Source of the DNA: Fen-1077 sp050014355 | Lineage (GTDB): Bacteria > Chloroflexota > Dehalococcoidia > Dehalococcoidales > RBG-16-60-22 | Direction of reading: 5' to 3' | Assembly: GCA_050014355.1 (NCBI GenBank) | Contig: JBEKDL010000006.1 | Coordinates: 1 to 64,000, forward strand | DNA length: 64,000 nucleotides | The notes under the pieces: generated by a model | What the model saw: only the letters and a program-made list of their open reading frames with translations | What the model was told of the DNA's origin: nothing | The model's database searches: none | In this document: piece by piece, positions 35,087 through 43,452 of the stretch | How positions within the stretch are numbered: the first letter of the stretch is position 1 | Layout of the letters: each line of letters opens with the position of its first letter | Program-made: the position numbers and the translations under genes

Positions 35087-35752
35087 ATGACTTATGATTT
35101 TTCGGCTCACAGTAAGGAATACGAGAGGACTATCGGTAAGTCTCACAAGTACTTCATCCAGGTTAAATGCAGCGAGTTGCTGAAGATGCTGGCAAGATAT
35201 GGGCTTACTCCCGAGAGAGTCTTGGATCTAGGCTGCGGCACGGGAGAAGCAGAGCAGATTTTATGCAAATACTTTGGTAACATTACTGGCATCGACCTGT
35301 CGGAAGGCATGATTAGTGAGGCAAAAAAGAAGGGTTTGGTAAATTGCGAATTCCGACAGGCAAATGCGACAAAGCTTCCATTTACAGGCGAGCATTTTGA
35401 CCTGGTCTTTTCGTTTTCATTATTTCATCATATAGCGAAAAACCAATTGGAGCAGTCAATAAACGAGGCGGTAAGAGTAACCAGAAAATCGGCAATTATA
35501 CTGGTCTTTGAGCATAACCCCCGAAATCCAATAACTAAACTCGTGGTGGAGAGGTCGCCGATTGACAAGGGTATTATATTGTTAAATGCCAGTAGTATAG
35601 AAGAATTGTACCGAAAATCTAATGTAGAAATACTGGAAAAGAGATATATCGTTTTCTTGCCCAGGTTAATGTCCTTTTTACGTCCGTTGGAAGGCCTGCT
35701 ACACAAAGTACCTTATGGTGGTCAATATTGCGTTGCGGGGCGGGTCACTTGA
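35087..35752 (+). CDS. Class I SAM-dependent methyltransferase
   Basis: A 221-residue protein with SAM-binding motif VLDLGCGTGEAEQIL, acidic motif II GIDLSEGMI and motif IV DLVFSFSLFHHI, as in small-molecule O- or C-methyltransferases. The gene follows the two SDR genes, so it probably methylates a sugar or lipid-linked intermediate. There is no membrane segment. The start ATG at 35087 has only a weak ribosome site. Confidence 0.75.
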   Translation: MTYDFSAHSKEYERTIGKSHKYFIQVKCSELLKMLARYGLTPERVLDLGCGTGEAEQILCKYFGNITGIDLSEGMISEAKKKGLVNCEFRQANATKLPFTGEHFDLVFSFSLFHHIAKNQLEQSINEAVRVTRKSAIILVFEHNPRNPITKLVVERSPIDKGIILLNASSIEELYRKSNVEILEKRYIVFLPRLMSFLRPLEGLLHKVPYGGQYCVAGRVT

Positions 35753-35790
35753 GTAAGCAGAGAGTTAACCCCAGGTTACAGAGGAGTAAC

Positions 35791-36165
35791 ATGTTTGGTC
35801 TAATATTAGTGTCCATCTGTATCGTTTGTGCCGTGGTGGGGCAAATTGCCATGAAGAGTGGCATGGGTGATATTGGCGAGATAAGCAATATGAGACAGTT
35901 GCTGAATTCTCATACCCTTTTCCTTATCTTCACAAACATCCGCATTCTGATAGGCTTACTGTTCTATGCGGTGTCGGCTGTGTTATGGTTAGCCGCCTTA
36001 TCGACGCTGAATGTCAGCTTTATGTACCCCTTATTGAGTCTGGCTTACGTAGTGACAGCAATATTGGCGTTTGTTTTCCTAAAGGAAAAGATAACTCCAT
36101 TCGGCTGGCTGGGAATTATCCTTGTGGTAGGTGGCTGCTTCCTGATACTCAAGGCAGGCCGTTAG
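35791..36165 (+). CDS. Small EamA/SMR-type membrane transporter
   Basis: I chose ATG 35791 (behind GAGGAG) over the upstream in-frame start at 35728. The resulting 124-residue protein has four hydrophobic spans: FGLILVSICIVCAVVGQIAM, the region around LLFYAVSAVLWLAALS, MYPLLSLAYVVTAILAFVFL and FGWLGIILVVGGCFLILKA. Proteins like this include EmrE and the ArnE/ArnF undecaprenyl-phosphate-aminoarabinose flippase subunits. In this sugar cassette, flipping of a lipid-linked sugar is a reasonable guess. Confidence 0.7.
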   Translation: MFGLILVSICIVCAVVGQIAMKSGMGDIGEISNMRQLLNSHTLFLIFTNIRILIGLLFYAVSAVLWLAALSTLNVSFMYPLLSLAYVVTAILAFVFLKEKITPFGWLGIILVVGGCFLILKAGR

Positions 36166-36347
36166 TATGCCAAATGTTAGTAGGGGGCCGTGTTTTGTTA
36201 AACGCGTGACTATCTCAGGTACCTGATTTTTCTGCGAATCTCAGGTGCTTAGAAGTAAGAACAGGTACAATTATTGGGGCGGGTCACTGGGGCAGGCGTT
36301 GTCCTGATTTGCTTGGGGTTATTCTGGGTACTGCGAAGTTAATAAAT

Positions 36348-37838
36348 ATGAGGCTGCCAAAAATCCTTATCAAAATCAGAACTAAGGAAGTTCTGGTTTT
36401 CTCTCTCATCATTTTACTCGCCATTGGTATTAGAGTCGGAATTACCTATAATACCCTCGGCGTCCCCGAGTATTCCGGAATGGCGGTTGATATAGGCGAG
36501 GCTGCCAGGAACCTGGCAGAGGGTAGAGGTTACGTTGTTGACTCCGCTTATATGGGCGCAATCAGCAGGTTACAGGCGGAAAAGAACATGCTGGTCGACC
36601 TTCAGGACGTGCCACCTCCGGTTGTTGAGGTTTTTTCACCCTATTATGCGCTTCCGCCAGGACCCAGCGCTTTACTGGCTTTAACTTACAAAGTATTCGG
36701 GGAATACAGGTATATCTACTTCCGATTACTAGAAGCTATTATTTCCTCATTTGGTTGCCTATTCATATTCCTGTTAGGCAAGGAACTATTTAATCGTAAC
36801 ATCGGGTTATTCGCTGCCTTGGTATATGCTGTTTACCTGCCTTTGGCCTATATTTCTACCTGGGCCCTCCATGACGCCCTGATACCATTTATAACGCTAC
36901 TAGCAGTATACCTCTTCATCCTTGGGGCAAAAAGAAAAGCCTTAAAGTTCTACATCCTGGCCGGACTTACTACTGGCATTGGATGCTATTTCCAGCCAAC
37001 TGTTGTGCTCCTGCCGCTCAGCTTTGGCCTGGGCCTTTTTATATATCGCCTGGGCGAGTCAAATCTCAGAAAGAATATCACCCATGTGATCATGACGAGC
37101 GCTGTCATGATGGTGGTGGTGGTACTGGTTGTATCCCCCTGGGTGGCGAGAAATTACCACATTACCGGCAAGATTATGCTGATGCGTCCCAGTACGTGGC
37201 AGGCTGTCTGGGAAGGCTTCGGTGAGTTTGAAAATCCCGTAGGGGCGGTGCTTAATGATGAAGTAACCTACGAGCAGGTAAAAGATGAGCTGGGCTATAA
37301 TATCCCCTACGGTACGCCGGAATATGACGCGGTTCTACGAGGAAAATCGATAAAGGCTATCGAGGAACACCCTTTTTGGTGGCTAAGTATTCTGGCCCGC
37401 AGAGCGCCGCATACTATAGTCTACGGGAGTGAATTGGGGATAGCCCATTACCCGCGTGATACTCATGGAAATATCCTCTGGGGTGAAACACAGGCTCAGG
37501 CTGATAGCCATTCGCGTTTCATCATTGCGATAAAAAGCGCTAATTTCGGGGAAGCATGGGAAATATTAAGAACACACCCTTACGCTATTTTCTCATCGGG
37601 GATGACCCTGTTGTTCGCTTTTTTGCCGTTATTGCTCAGTATCATCGGCATATGGCTGATGAGGCGGGAATGGAGAGCTATCGTCCTGGTAGCAACAGTG
37701 CTGTTTTATTTCTCGGTAGTAAATATTCTTTTCTTCGTTAACTGGAAGACCTTGGTGCCGGGCGCATTGGCCTATGTCCTTTTCAGCGCTATCACGCTAC
37801 ATTACGTCGTGTTAAGGTTGAAAATTGTTCACGAATAG
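36348..37838 (+). CDS. Family 39 glycosyltransferase-like integral membrane protein
   Basis: I placed the start at ATG 36348, preferring it to the TTG at 36309; the protein is 496 residues. About ten hydrophobic segments are visible, beginning VLVFSLIILLAIGIRVGITY. An early extracytoplasmic loop contains acidic residues (VDIGEAARNLAEG), then APAGPSA-type PPGPSALLALTYKVFG and LLGKELFNRNIGLFAALVYAV, typical of ArnT/PMT-like GT39 transferases using polyprenyl-phosphate sugars. It likely attaches the cassette's sugar on the outside of the membrane. It is the last gene before attachment scar 2. Confidence 0.75.
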   Translation: MRLPKILIKIRTKEVLVFSLIILLAIGIRVGITYNTLGVPEYSGMAVDIGEAARNLAEGRGYVVDSAYMGAISRLQAEKNMLVDLQDVPPPVVEVFSPYYALPPGPSALLALTYKVFGEYRYIYFRLLEAIISSFGCLFIFLLGKELFNRNIGLFAALVYAVYLPLAYISTWALHDALIPFITLLAVYLFILGAKRKALKFYILAGLTTGIGCYFQPTVVLLPLSFGLGLFIYRLGESNLRKNITHVIMTSAVMMVVVVLVVSPWVARNYHITGKIMLMRPSTWQAVWEGFGEFENPVGAVLNDEVTYEQVKDELGYNIPYGTPEYDAVLRGKSIKAIEEHPFWWLSILARRAPHTIVYGSELGIAHYPRDTHGNILWGETQAQADSHSRFIIAIKSANFGEAWEILRTHPYAIFSSGMTLLFAFLPLLLSIIGIWLMRREWRAIVLVATVLFYFSVVNILFFVNWKTLVPGALAYVLFSAITLHYVVLRLKIVHE

Positions 37839-38237
37839 CTAACGGACTGAGTAATAGCTGGCAGCAACTGGTAACTTTTGACGCACAAATTAAGAATTTC
37901 GTGGGTGGTGGGATGACACATTTTCGAAGCTAAAAACACTCCATAGCACATAGTCTTACAGACTTTTAATCAGATCAGCTTGGTGCAAAGGCAAATACTG
38001 CCTGAAAAACCAAACCTTTGGTTCTATCTGTGGAACCCATCGGCTCATTACACAGGGGCCGAACTTGCTTAACCATGACCGCAGCTATCCAGTGGAAGGA
38101 ATCCAGCTAATAAATAGCTAACGGGCGGAATGCGACTAGATATTACAGGATGGCATTGCACGAACAAATAAGGTTTTTGGCCTACGACGTAAGGGGTCTA
38201 GTTGGAACGGGACAACATCATGTGGTACAATGGCGAA
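37839..38237. other. Repeat-bearing region leading to attachment scar 2
   Basis: There is no gene. Two copies of the AATAGCTAAC motif are present, at 37834-37849 and 38113-38128. The second ends 110 bp before the scar. From about 38158 on, the sequence is clearly related to 40036-40109 (CACGAACAAAT, GGGGTCTA, TTGGAACGGGACAACATCAT are shared), so a roughly 100-bp flank is duplicated together with the tRNA fragment. Confidence 0.5.
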
Positions 38238-38286
38238 CAGTTTCGTAAACCGCTTGTCGTAGGTTCGATTCCTATCGCTGGCTCCA
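38238..38286 (+). other. tRNA-Thr(CGT) 3' fragment, attachment-site scar 2
   Basis: Identical to 30410-30458 over the 49 bp of anticodon loop, T arm and CCA end. There is no 5' tRNA half. It closes the segment containing the glycan cassette (30459-38286). Confidence 0.75.
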
Positions 38287-38412
38287 TTTTTTAGGGGTCA
38301 CCGGTCGCTATTGTCCCAGTAATTTAAAGACTTTTAAGAGAAATGTTGGCTTTAGCAATCAACTTGTATTACGAAAAGTAATTGAGTGGCTATAAAGTGC
38401 TTTATTATCATT

Positions 38413-39624
38413 CTAATCAGTGTCCAGAGCTTCCGTGATGTAAAAAGAGTTTGCACTTAAACCGGTACAGGAGGGATCGGTGGTGCTGGTCACTCTAATT
38501 TGGTAATTGTCTCCTAACATCTGATAAGGGGATATTGTCCATAAATAGAAGCCAGTGCCACCCGAACCTATCGATATCATTGAAGCAATAGGGCGTTGAA
38601 AAACGCCGTCCTTGTAAAGATCAATTTTAACGTATGGGCCAGGATTACTGTTATACATCCAGGTGATAGCGTATTGACTCTCTCTTGCCCAGCCCTCACC
38701 ACTGGGCGAAGTGACGATGATAGGTGGCCCTTTGATTCTGAAATTGCCTTCACTGGTAGCGGTACAGGTGGTATTGCTGGTACTGGTTATTTTGATCTGG
38801 TATTTGTCTCCTGGAATCTGAGTAGATGGTATTGTCCATACATAGCAACGGCCGCTACCATCTGAACCTGCCGGTGTCTGTGTAGTGATAGTCTGGTAAT
38901 AAGCTCCGCCTTTAAGGAGCTCAATTTTAACATACGGACCTGGGTTGCCACTACATGCCCAGTCAATTTCCTGCCATTGTCCTGCCGTATAACTTTCACC
39001 ATCTTTGGGTGAACTAACGGTAATAGGGGCTTTCAGGATACTAAAAGTGTTTTTACTTGAACCGGTAAAGGCGGAATCTGTGGTGCTGGTAACTCTAATC
39101 TGGAAATTGTTTCCGGAAATTTCAGAGGAGGGTATTGTCCAATTATAGAGACCACTGCCGCCTGTGCCTGTGGGTGCCTTTTGGGTGATAGTCTGGTAAA
39201 AAGCCCCGTCCTTAAGAAGTTCAATTTTAACATAGGTTCCCGGGTTGCCAGTATATGTCCATTTGATAGCCTGCTGACTCCCCGCTGTCCAGGTTTCTCC
39301 ACCGGAGGGAGAAGCAACAATGAAAGTGGATTCCGGGCTGTTGAAAGGATAGAGGTTACCATCAGGAAAACTCCCGATCCCGTTACCTGTGCCATAAAAC
39401 CTGTAAAACCATGAAAGTACGTCAGGGCTTAAAGCGAGGCCGTTGTCCCGTGAGGCGGCATACATGGTGTTGTTATCGCTGGTGATGGAAGTAGACTGAA
39501 TTTGTGTGCTGGGAGAGCTGGCTGCCTGCGTTTTTGCGGGCATTGTCAATGGGAGCGCGACAATTAAAAATAATAAAAATCCCAGAACCGCCAATCGGGA
39601 AAGTAATTTCAACATCTCAGCCAT
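38413..39624 (-). CDS. Secreted repeat protein with three Kre9/KNH-like Ser/Thr-rich domains
   Basis: A 403-residue protein. A signal peptide is evident: LKLLSRLAVLGFLLFLIVAL and then a small-residue cleavage region near AQAASS (about residue 34). After an N-terminal ~70-residue unique part come three repeats of about 95 residues, each beginning near VSSPxxGExWTAGxQxxIxW and containing NPGPYVKIELLKxGxxYQTI and xSDNYQIRVTSTTD-like segments. These match the Ser-Thr-rich GPI-anchored (Kre9/Knh1-like) beta domain. It is likely cell-surface. It stands alone between attachment scars 2 and 3. Either ATG at 39624 or 39615 could be used. Confidence 0.8.
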   Translation of the reverse strand: MAEMLKLLSRLAVLGFLLFLIVALPLTMPAKTQAASSPSTQIQSTSITSDNNTMYAASRDNGLALSPDVLSWFYRFYGTGNGIGSFPDGNLYPFNSPESTFIVASPSGGETWTAGSQQAIKWTYTGNPGTYVKIELLKDGAFYQTITQKAPTGTGGSGLYNWTIPSSEISGNNFQIRVTSTTDSAFTGSSKNTFSILKAPITVSSPKDGESYTAGQWQEIDWACSGNPGPYVKIELLKGGAYYQTITTQTPAGSDGSGRCYVWTIPSTQIPGDKYQIKITSTSNTTCTATSEGNFRIKGPPIIVTSPSGEGWARESQYAITWMYNSNPGPYVKIDLYKDGVFQRPIASMISIGSGGTGFYLWTISPYQMLGDNYQIRVTSTTDPSCTGLSANSFYITEALDTD

Positions 39625-40109
39625 CCCTTCATCCGTATTATCAATTTTTTTATTTTCGGTTTAAATGTCTTCTCCTAACCGCATATTAAAGATATAATTT
39701 ACTGTGGCAGATAAAACCGGCTCATAAAATAGAGAAATCCCCAATTCTGATTATTATAATTATTAGACTATTTATAGTTATATTACTGTATTATTTCAGT
39801 TAGATTTTGGAGAGAAATTAACTCAGTTCGGCTCTTATTTTCAAAATTGTTACATTATTTGATCCATCTATTTTAGCTACGTGTTTATTAAATTCATAAT
39901 AAGAGGTTCCTATGGTGTTCTTATAATCTGCTCCCCGAAAACCAGCGCATACATTGACCTGACTCGCTAGGCGGAACTGAAGGTTGCCTTGAAAGAACAG
40001 ACATGAGATTATATCTACGGAACCCATAGGGCATCTCACGAACAAATGAGATTTTTGACCGGAGACGCGAGGGGTCTAATTGGAACGGGACAACATCATG
40101 TGGTACAAA
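39625..40109. other. AT-rich intergenic region leading to attachment scar 3
   Basis: No gene is supported. It holds the upstream region of the secreted repeat protein, with long AT runs at 39740-39830. From about 40000 it holds the duplicated flank also present upstream of scar 2. A minus-strand frame at 39921-40166 is created by the conserved tRNA and flank sequence and is not a real gene. Confidence 0.5.
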
Positions 40110-40158
40110 CAGATTCGTAAGCCGCTTGTTGTAGGTTCGATTCCTATCGCTGGCTCCA
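40110..40158 (+). other. tRNA-Thr(CGT) 3' fragment, attachment-site scar 3 (island edge)
   Basis: The same 49-bp unit as scars 1 and 2 with a few substitutions (CAGATTCGTAAGCCGCTTGT). It ends five bases before the stop codon of the MFS gene at 40163, so it lies exactly at the boundary with core-like chromosome. With the fragment oriented 5' to 3' left to right, the intact tRNA gene should lie to the left, outside the window. Confidence 0.75.
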
Positions 40159-40162
40159 GTTT

Positions 40163-41437
40163 TCAAAGCCGGAATTCAGCCTGCTGGTGCGCTTTTTTAT
40201 ATTCTTCCAGGTTCAGGTGCCAGATATCCGGCGCAAAAATCCTTATCGCCAGTACCAGCGCAACACAGGAAGCGCCCATTATCGTCACCGCCATCGGGCC
40301 CCCCAGATAGTTCCCCAGAGCGCCCGCCAGCAGGCTTCCCAGGGGCATAAGAGCCCGGTTCAGCAGGTAGATACCTAGGATCCTTCCCCTTAAACGCGCG
40401 GGCGCCAGCGTCTGGATGATGGTCTGGTCCTGGGTAGTGTAGCTGCTGTTGCTCACCCCGATTATCAGGATAAATATCGTCGCTAGCCACAACATATGCG
40501 AATGCCCGAATAATATCAGTGAGACTCCGAAGCCGGCCGCCCCCACTATCATCAATTTTCCGCTGCCCTGGAGCCGCCCTATCGAAGCTATCGTCAATGC
40601 CCCGAGCACAGCGCCGACGCCTACCATCGCCATGAGTAAGCCCTGCGTGGCGGAACCGCCTTTAAAAACTTGAGTCGCGAAACCCGGCATGAGAGTGATG
40701 AAAGGCATGCCCAGCACCATCGGTGCCAGGCCCAGCACCATCAACGCCAGGATGAGTTTATTAGACATTACATAGGCGAAGCCTTCGCGGGTACTGGATA
40801 AAAACGATTGCTCTTCGGCCGCAAACGAGGCGGCGGCCTGCTTGGTCTCGGGCACCTTTATCTGTACCGTCCAGACTGTTGCGATAATGTACATGAAGGC
40901 CTGGACATAATAGGAAAAGTCAGCGCCCATAATGTTAAGGAGTCCGCTTACCGCCGGACCGATGCTACGGCTTAAGTTAAGCGCCGCGGAGTTCAGAGAA
41001 ATGGCGTTGAGGAGGTATTTTTCCCCCACGAGGTCGTTAATCAGCACCTGGCGGGCCGGCTGCTGAAACGCCTGCACCGTACCGGCGAGGAAACCGGTGA
41101 CATAGACGTGCCACGGCTGGACTTGATGGGTGAGGACGAGGGTGGCCAAGGCCACGTTCAATATCGCGTTGACCACCTGGGCGATAATAAGCTGGGCCTT
41201 GCGCCCGTAGCGGTCCGCAACCACGCCGGCTATTGAGCCGAAAAGGAGCAAAGGTATTCCCCGTACCGCACTGACGAAACCCAGCTGCAAGTATGACCCG
41301 GTAAGGGTAAAGATGAGCCAGGTACGCGTGACCTGGTCCATCCATAGCCCCATCGAGGTGGTTAGCTGTCCTGCCCAGAGCAGGCGGTAATCTCTAAGGC
41401 GGAGAGATTCAAAGGTGCGTAAGTTCCGGATACGCAT
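40163..41437 (-). CDS. MFS transporter, DHA3-like efflux family
   Basis: A 424-residue membrane protein. Twelve hydrophobic spans can be traced. The MFS motif A is GVVADRYGRKAQL between spans 2 and 3, preceded by LRDYRLLWAGQLTTSMG, which is typical of the DHA3/EntS group, and followed by a large central charged loop (KQAAASFAAEEQSF) and the second half. Probably a multidrug or small-molecule exporter. It is transcribed leftwards from a good promoter at 41511-41540 and its stop nearly touches the tRNA scar, so it is the first core-like gene. Confidence 0.85.
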   Translation of the reverse strand: MRIRNLRTFESLRLRDYRLLWAGQLTTSMGLWMDQVTRTWLIFTLTGSYLQLGFVSAVRGIPLLLFGSIAGVVADRYGRKAQLIIAQVVNAILNVALATLVLTHQVQPWHVYVTGFLAGTVQAFQQPARQVLINDLVGEKYLLNAISLNSAALNLSRSIGPAVSGLLNIMGADFSYYVQAFMYIIATVWTVQIKVPETKQAAASFAAEEQSFLSSTREGFAYVMSNKLILALMVLGLAPMVLGMPFITLMPGFATQVFKGGSATQGLLMAMVGVGAVLGALTIASIGRLQGSGKLMIVGAAGFGVSLILFGHSHMLWLATIFILIIGVSNSSYTTQDQTIIQTLAPARLRGRILGIYLLNRALMPLGSLLAGALGNYLGGPMAVTIMGASCVALVLAIRIFAPDIWHLNLEEYKKAHQQAEFRL

Positions 41438-41510
41438 TAGATGTTTCTGGTTTTCACTCTTTCCTTGAAAATGCTCACACGGAGAAAGCCGTTTTATCGG
41501 CCAAAGGACT

Positions 41511-41540
41511 ATTTTATCTTAGATTTGTTGGACCTGTCAA
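41511..41540 (-). promoter_or_regulatory. Promoter of the MFS gene
   Basis: On the minus strand: -35 TTGACA (41540-41535), 18-bp spacer, -10 TAAAAT (41516-41511). It is about 75 bp before the ATG at 41437. Confidence 0.6.
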
Positions 41541-41555
41541 ACGAAAGCGTATTGA

Positions 41556-41589
41556 GAAAAAGAGACGCCCCCGTGAAATGCCGGGGGCG
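41556..41589 (-). terminator. Rho-independent terminator of the crotonase/SDR operon
   Basis: An eight-pair stem CGCCCCCG/CGGGGGCG (41566-41589) is followed, on the minus strand, by TCTCTTTTTCTC. It lies 24 bp after the stop of the crotonase tail at 41613. Confidence 0.75.
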
Positions 41590-41612
41590 ACGTTAGTGTT
41601 CCGATTTGTGCT

Positions 41613-42415
41613 CTATTTGTCTGATTTGAAGTTGTCCGGCCGGCCTCTTACCTTGCCCCAGTCGGGTGTTCTTTTATCGAGGAAAGCCTGCATGGACTCC
41701 CGCATTTCCGGCCCGCCAAAATAGGTGGGATTAATCAGGGTGGGGAAGTAGTCTATCGTGTGGTGGGGCATCATTTCCAGCTCTTCATCTTTTCGACTTC
41801 TTCATCAACTTTGTCCAACGGCACTACCGCGTTGACCAGGCCCCAGGCGAGCGCCTGCTGGGCGGTATAGCGCCGACAGAGCATCCACATTTCCCTGGCC
41901 CTCTTCTGGCCGATAATCCGGGACAGGTAAGCTACATCCGTGCCGCTGGCCGGGCTGCCCACCCGCGGGCCCACCTGGCCGAAGATGGCATTGTCCGCGG
42001 CGATGGTTAAATCGCAGTGATAAGCGTAATGGTGCCCGGCGCCGATGGCGTATCCTTTCACCACCGCGATGATGGGTTTCAGGGCCAGTCTCATGTTGAG
42101 ATGGACATCCGTCATCTGGGTAAAAGAGTTGGGCTTTTTCTCGGCGCCTTCCTCGCGCAGGTCGCCGCCGGCGCAGAAAGATTTATCACCGGCGCCCGTG
42201 AGAATAATGCAACCGATGCTATCATCGAGCCGCGATTCCCTGAAGCAGGCGCACATTTCGCTCATCCCGCGGGGGCTGATGAAATTAAGCCCCTTGGGAT
42301 TGGTGTTGGCCATGGTTATCCGGGAAACGCCGCCCATTTTATAGTACTTTTTCTCGTAAATGGTCTGGTCAGTGCAATATCCGTCTACTTTGGTCCACTC
42401 TTTGTTCCAAGCCAT
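41613..42415 (-). pseudogene. Crotonase-family hydrolase, BadI/DHNA-CoA-synthase-like, frameshifted
   Basis: The open frame from ATG 42415 ends at 41771 after EEVEKMKSWK, but the missing C-terminal part continues in another frame: LEMMPHHTIDYF, then FGGPEMRESMQAFLDKRTPDW to a TAG at 41613. The N-terminal part has the crotonase oxyanion segments GAGDKSFCAGGDLR and VVKGYAIGAGHHYAYHCD, and AIFGQVGPRVGS as in BadI (2-ketocyclohexanecarboxyl-CoA hydrolase). The tail is shorter than in BadI. Either one base was lost or gained near 41780 (biology or assembly), or the gene is dead. It follows an SDR gene like BadH, so ring-cleavage acyl-CoA metabolism is suggested. Confidence 0.65.
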
Positions 42416-42484
42416 CGTTTATAATCCTCCTGTTTAGTTTGGTTTTACTGATATTTAGTTGTTTTAACCTGCGCGAATGGCGCT

Positions 42485-43276
42485 TTACCCGACTACGCTG
42501 TAGCCGCCGCTGACGCTCAAAATCTGGCCGGTGATAAAACTGGCGGCGCTCGAAGCGAGGAAAGCCACCGCGTTGCCAATGTCCTGCGGCGTGCCGACTC
42601 GGCCGAGGGGATACATTCGCATAAGTTCTTTTTGTGCCTCCGGCGTGGAGGCCGGGCCCTGTACACCATAGTGCATGCTCATCTCCCCGATGTCTTCCGG
42701 TTTGGGGGGAGTGGCGCCGGGACTGACAACGTTCACTCTGATACCGAAACGGCCGTTCTCGCGGGCCAGGGTCTTGCTTAATGAGTTAATGGCACCCTTG
42801 CACCCGGAGTAGACCGATTCCCTCGGGCCGCCGACGCGCGAGGAATCCGAGCTGATGCTAACGATAGCCCCGGATTTCTGGTTAATCATGGGGCGCAGTA
42901 CCGCCTTACAACAGTTCATCATGCCGACGTAATTTATTTTGATAATTTTATCCCAGAGCTCGGGCGTGGTATCGACAAAGAAGGCGAAGGCGTCCCACCC
43001 GGCGTTGTTGACCAGGATGTCCACTTTCTGGTACTGGTCGATTATTTTTTTCACCATAGCTTCCACTTCGTCCAGTTTGGTGATATCAACTTTCATCGGT
43101 ATCGCTTTGCCCCCGGCCACTTTAATATCCCCGGCGGTCTTAATGGCCTGCTTCTCGTCAAGGTCGGCAATGATGACGATAGCGCCCTCGGCAGCCAGAG
43201 TGATAGAAATGCCCCGACCGATATTGGAGGCGCCCCCGGTGACTATCGCCGTTTTGCCCTTGAGACCTAAGTCCAT
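42485..43276 (-). CDS. SDR oxidoreductase, BadH/FabG-like
   Basis: A 263-residue classical SDR: cofactor site TGGASNIGRGISITL, NNAG (ILVNNAGWDAF), catalytic Ser in VSISSDSSRVGG, Tyr/Lys in YSGCKGA, and RVNVVSPGATPPK. The closest familiar relatives are 3-oxoacyl-ACP reductase FabG and 2-hydroxycyclohexanecarboxyl-CoA dehydrogenase BadH. With the downstream BadI-like gene this suggests beta-oxidation-like processing of a cyclic or branched acyl-CoA. A strong promoter lies at 43321-43350. Confidence 0.8.
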   Translation of the reverse strand: MDLGLKGKTAIVTGGASNIGRGISITLAAEGAIVIIADLDEKQAIKTAGDIKVAGGKAIPMKVDITKLDEVEAMVKKIIDQYQKVDILVNNAGWDAFAFFVDTTPELWDKIIKINYVGMMNCCKAVLRPMINQKSGAIVSISSDSSRVGGPRESVYSGCKGAINSLSKTLARENGRFGIRVNVVSPGATPPKPEDIGEMSMHYGVQGPASTPEAQKELMRMYPLGRVGTPQDIGNAVAFLASSAASFITGQILSVSGGYSVVG

Positions 43277-43320
43277 AGGTTTCCTCCTTCTATTTAGAAC
43301 ATCACTTTTTTACCCATAAA

Positions 43321-43373
43321 ATCATACCTTAACCGCTATCATCTTGTCAATTTGAGCAAGTATAACCTATAAT
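43321..43373. promoter_or_regulatory. Overlapping divergent promoters for SDR (minus) and VOC (plus) genes
   Basis: Minus strand: TTGACA (43350-43345), 18 bp, TATGAT (43326-43321). Plus strand: TTGTCA (43344-43349), 18 bp, TATAAT (43368-43373). The two -35 boxes share the same bases, so the divergent genes probably compete for polymerase or are co-regulated. Confidence 0.6.
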
Positions 43374-43452
43374 GTAACAAACATGGGTCGGAAAGCCTGG
43401 GATTATGTTGCCAGGGAGTCAGGTTTGATATACAGGAAAGGAGTGTGTCGCT

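Noticed and set aside
30410..40158. tRNA-like sequences could be annotated as intact tRNA-Thr genes
   Set aside because: Each copy has only the anticodon loop, T arm and CCA end. The 5' acceptor strand, D arm and 5' anticodon stem are missing, so none can fold as a tRNA.
39921..40166. 81-aa minus-strand reading frame
   Set aside because: It is created by translating the tRNA scar and its conserved flank; similar tRNA-derived frames are known annotation artefacts.
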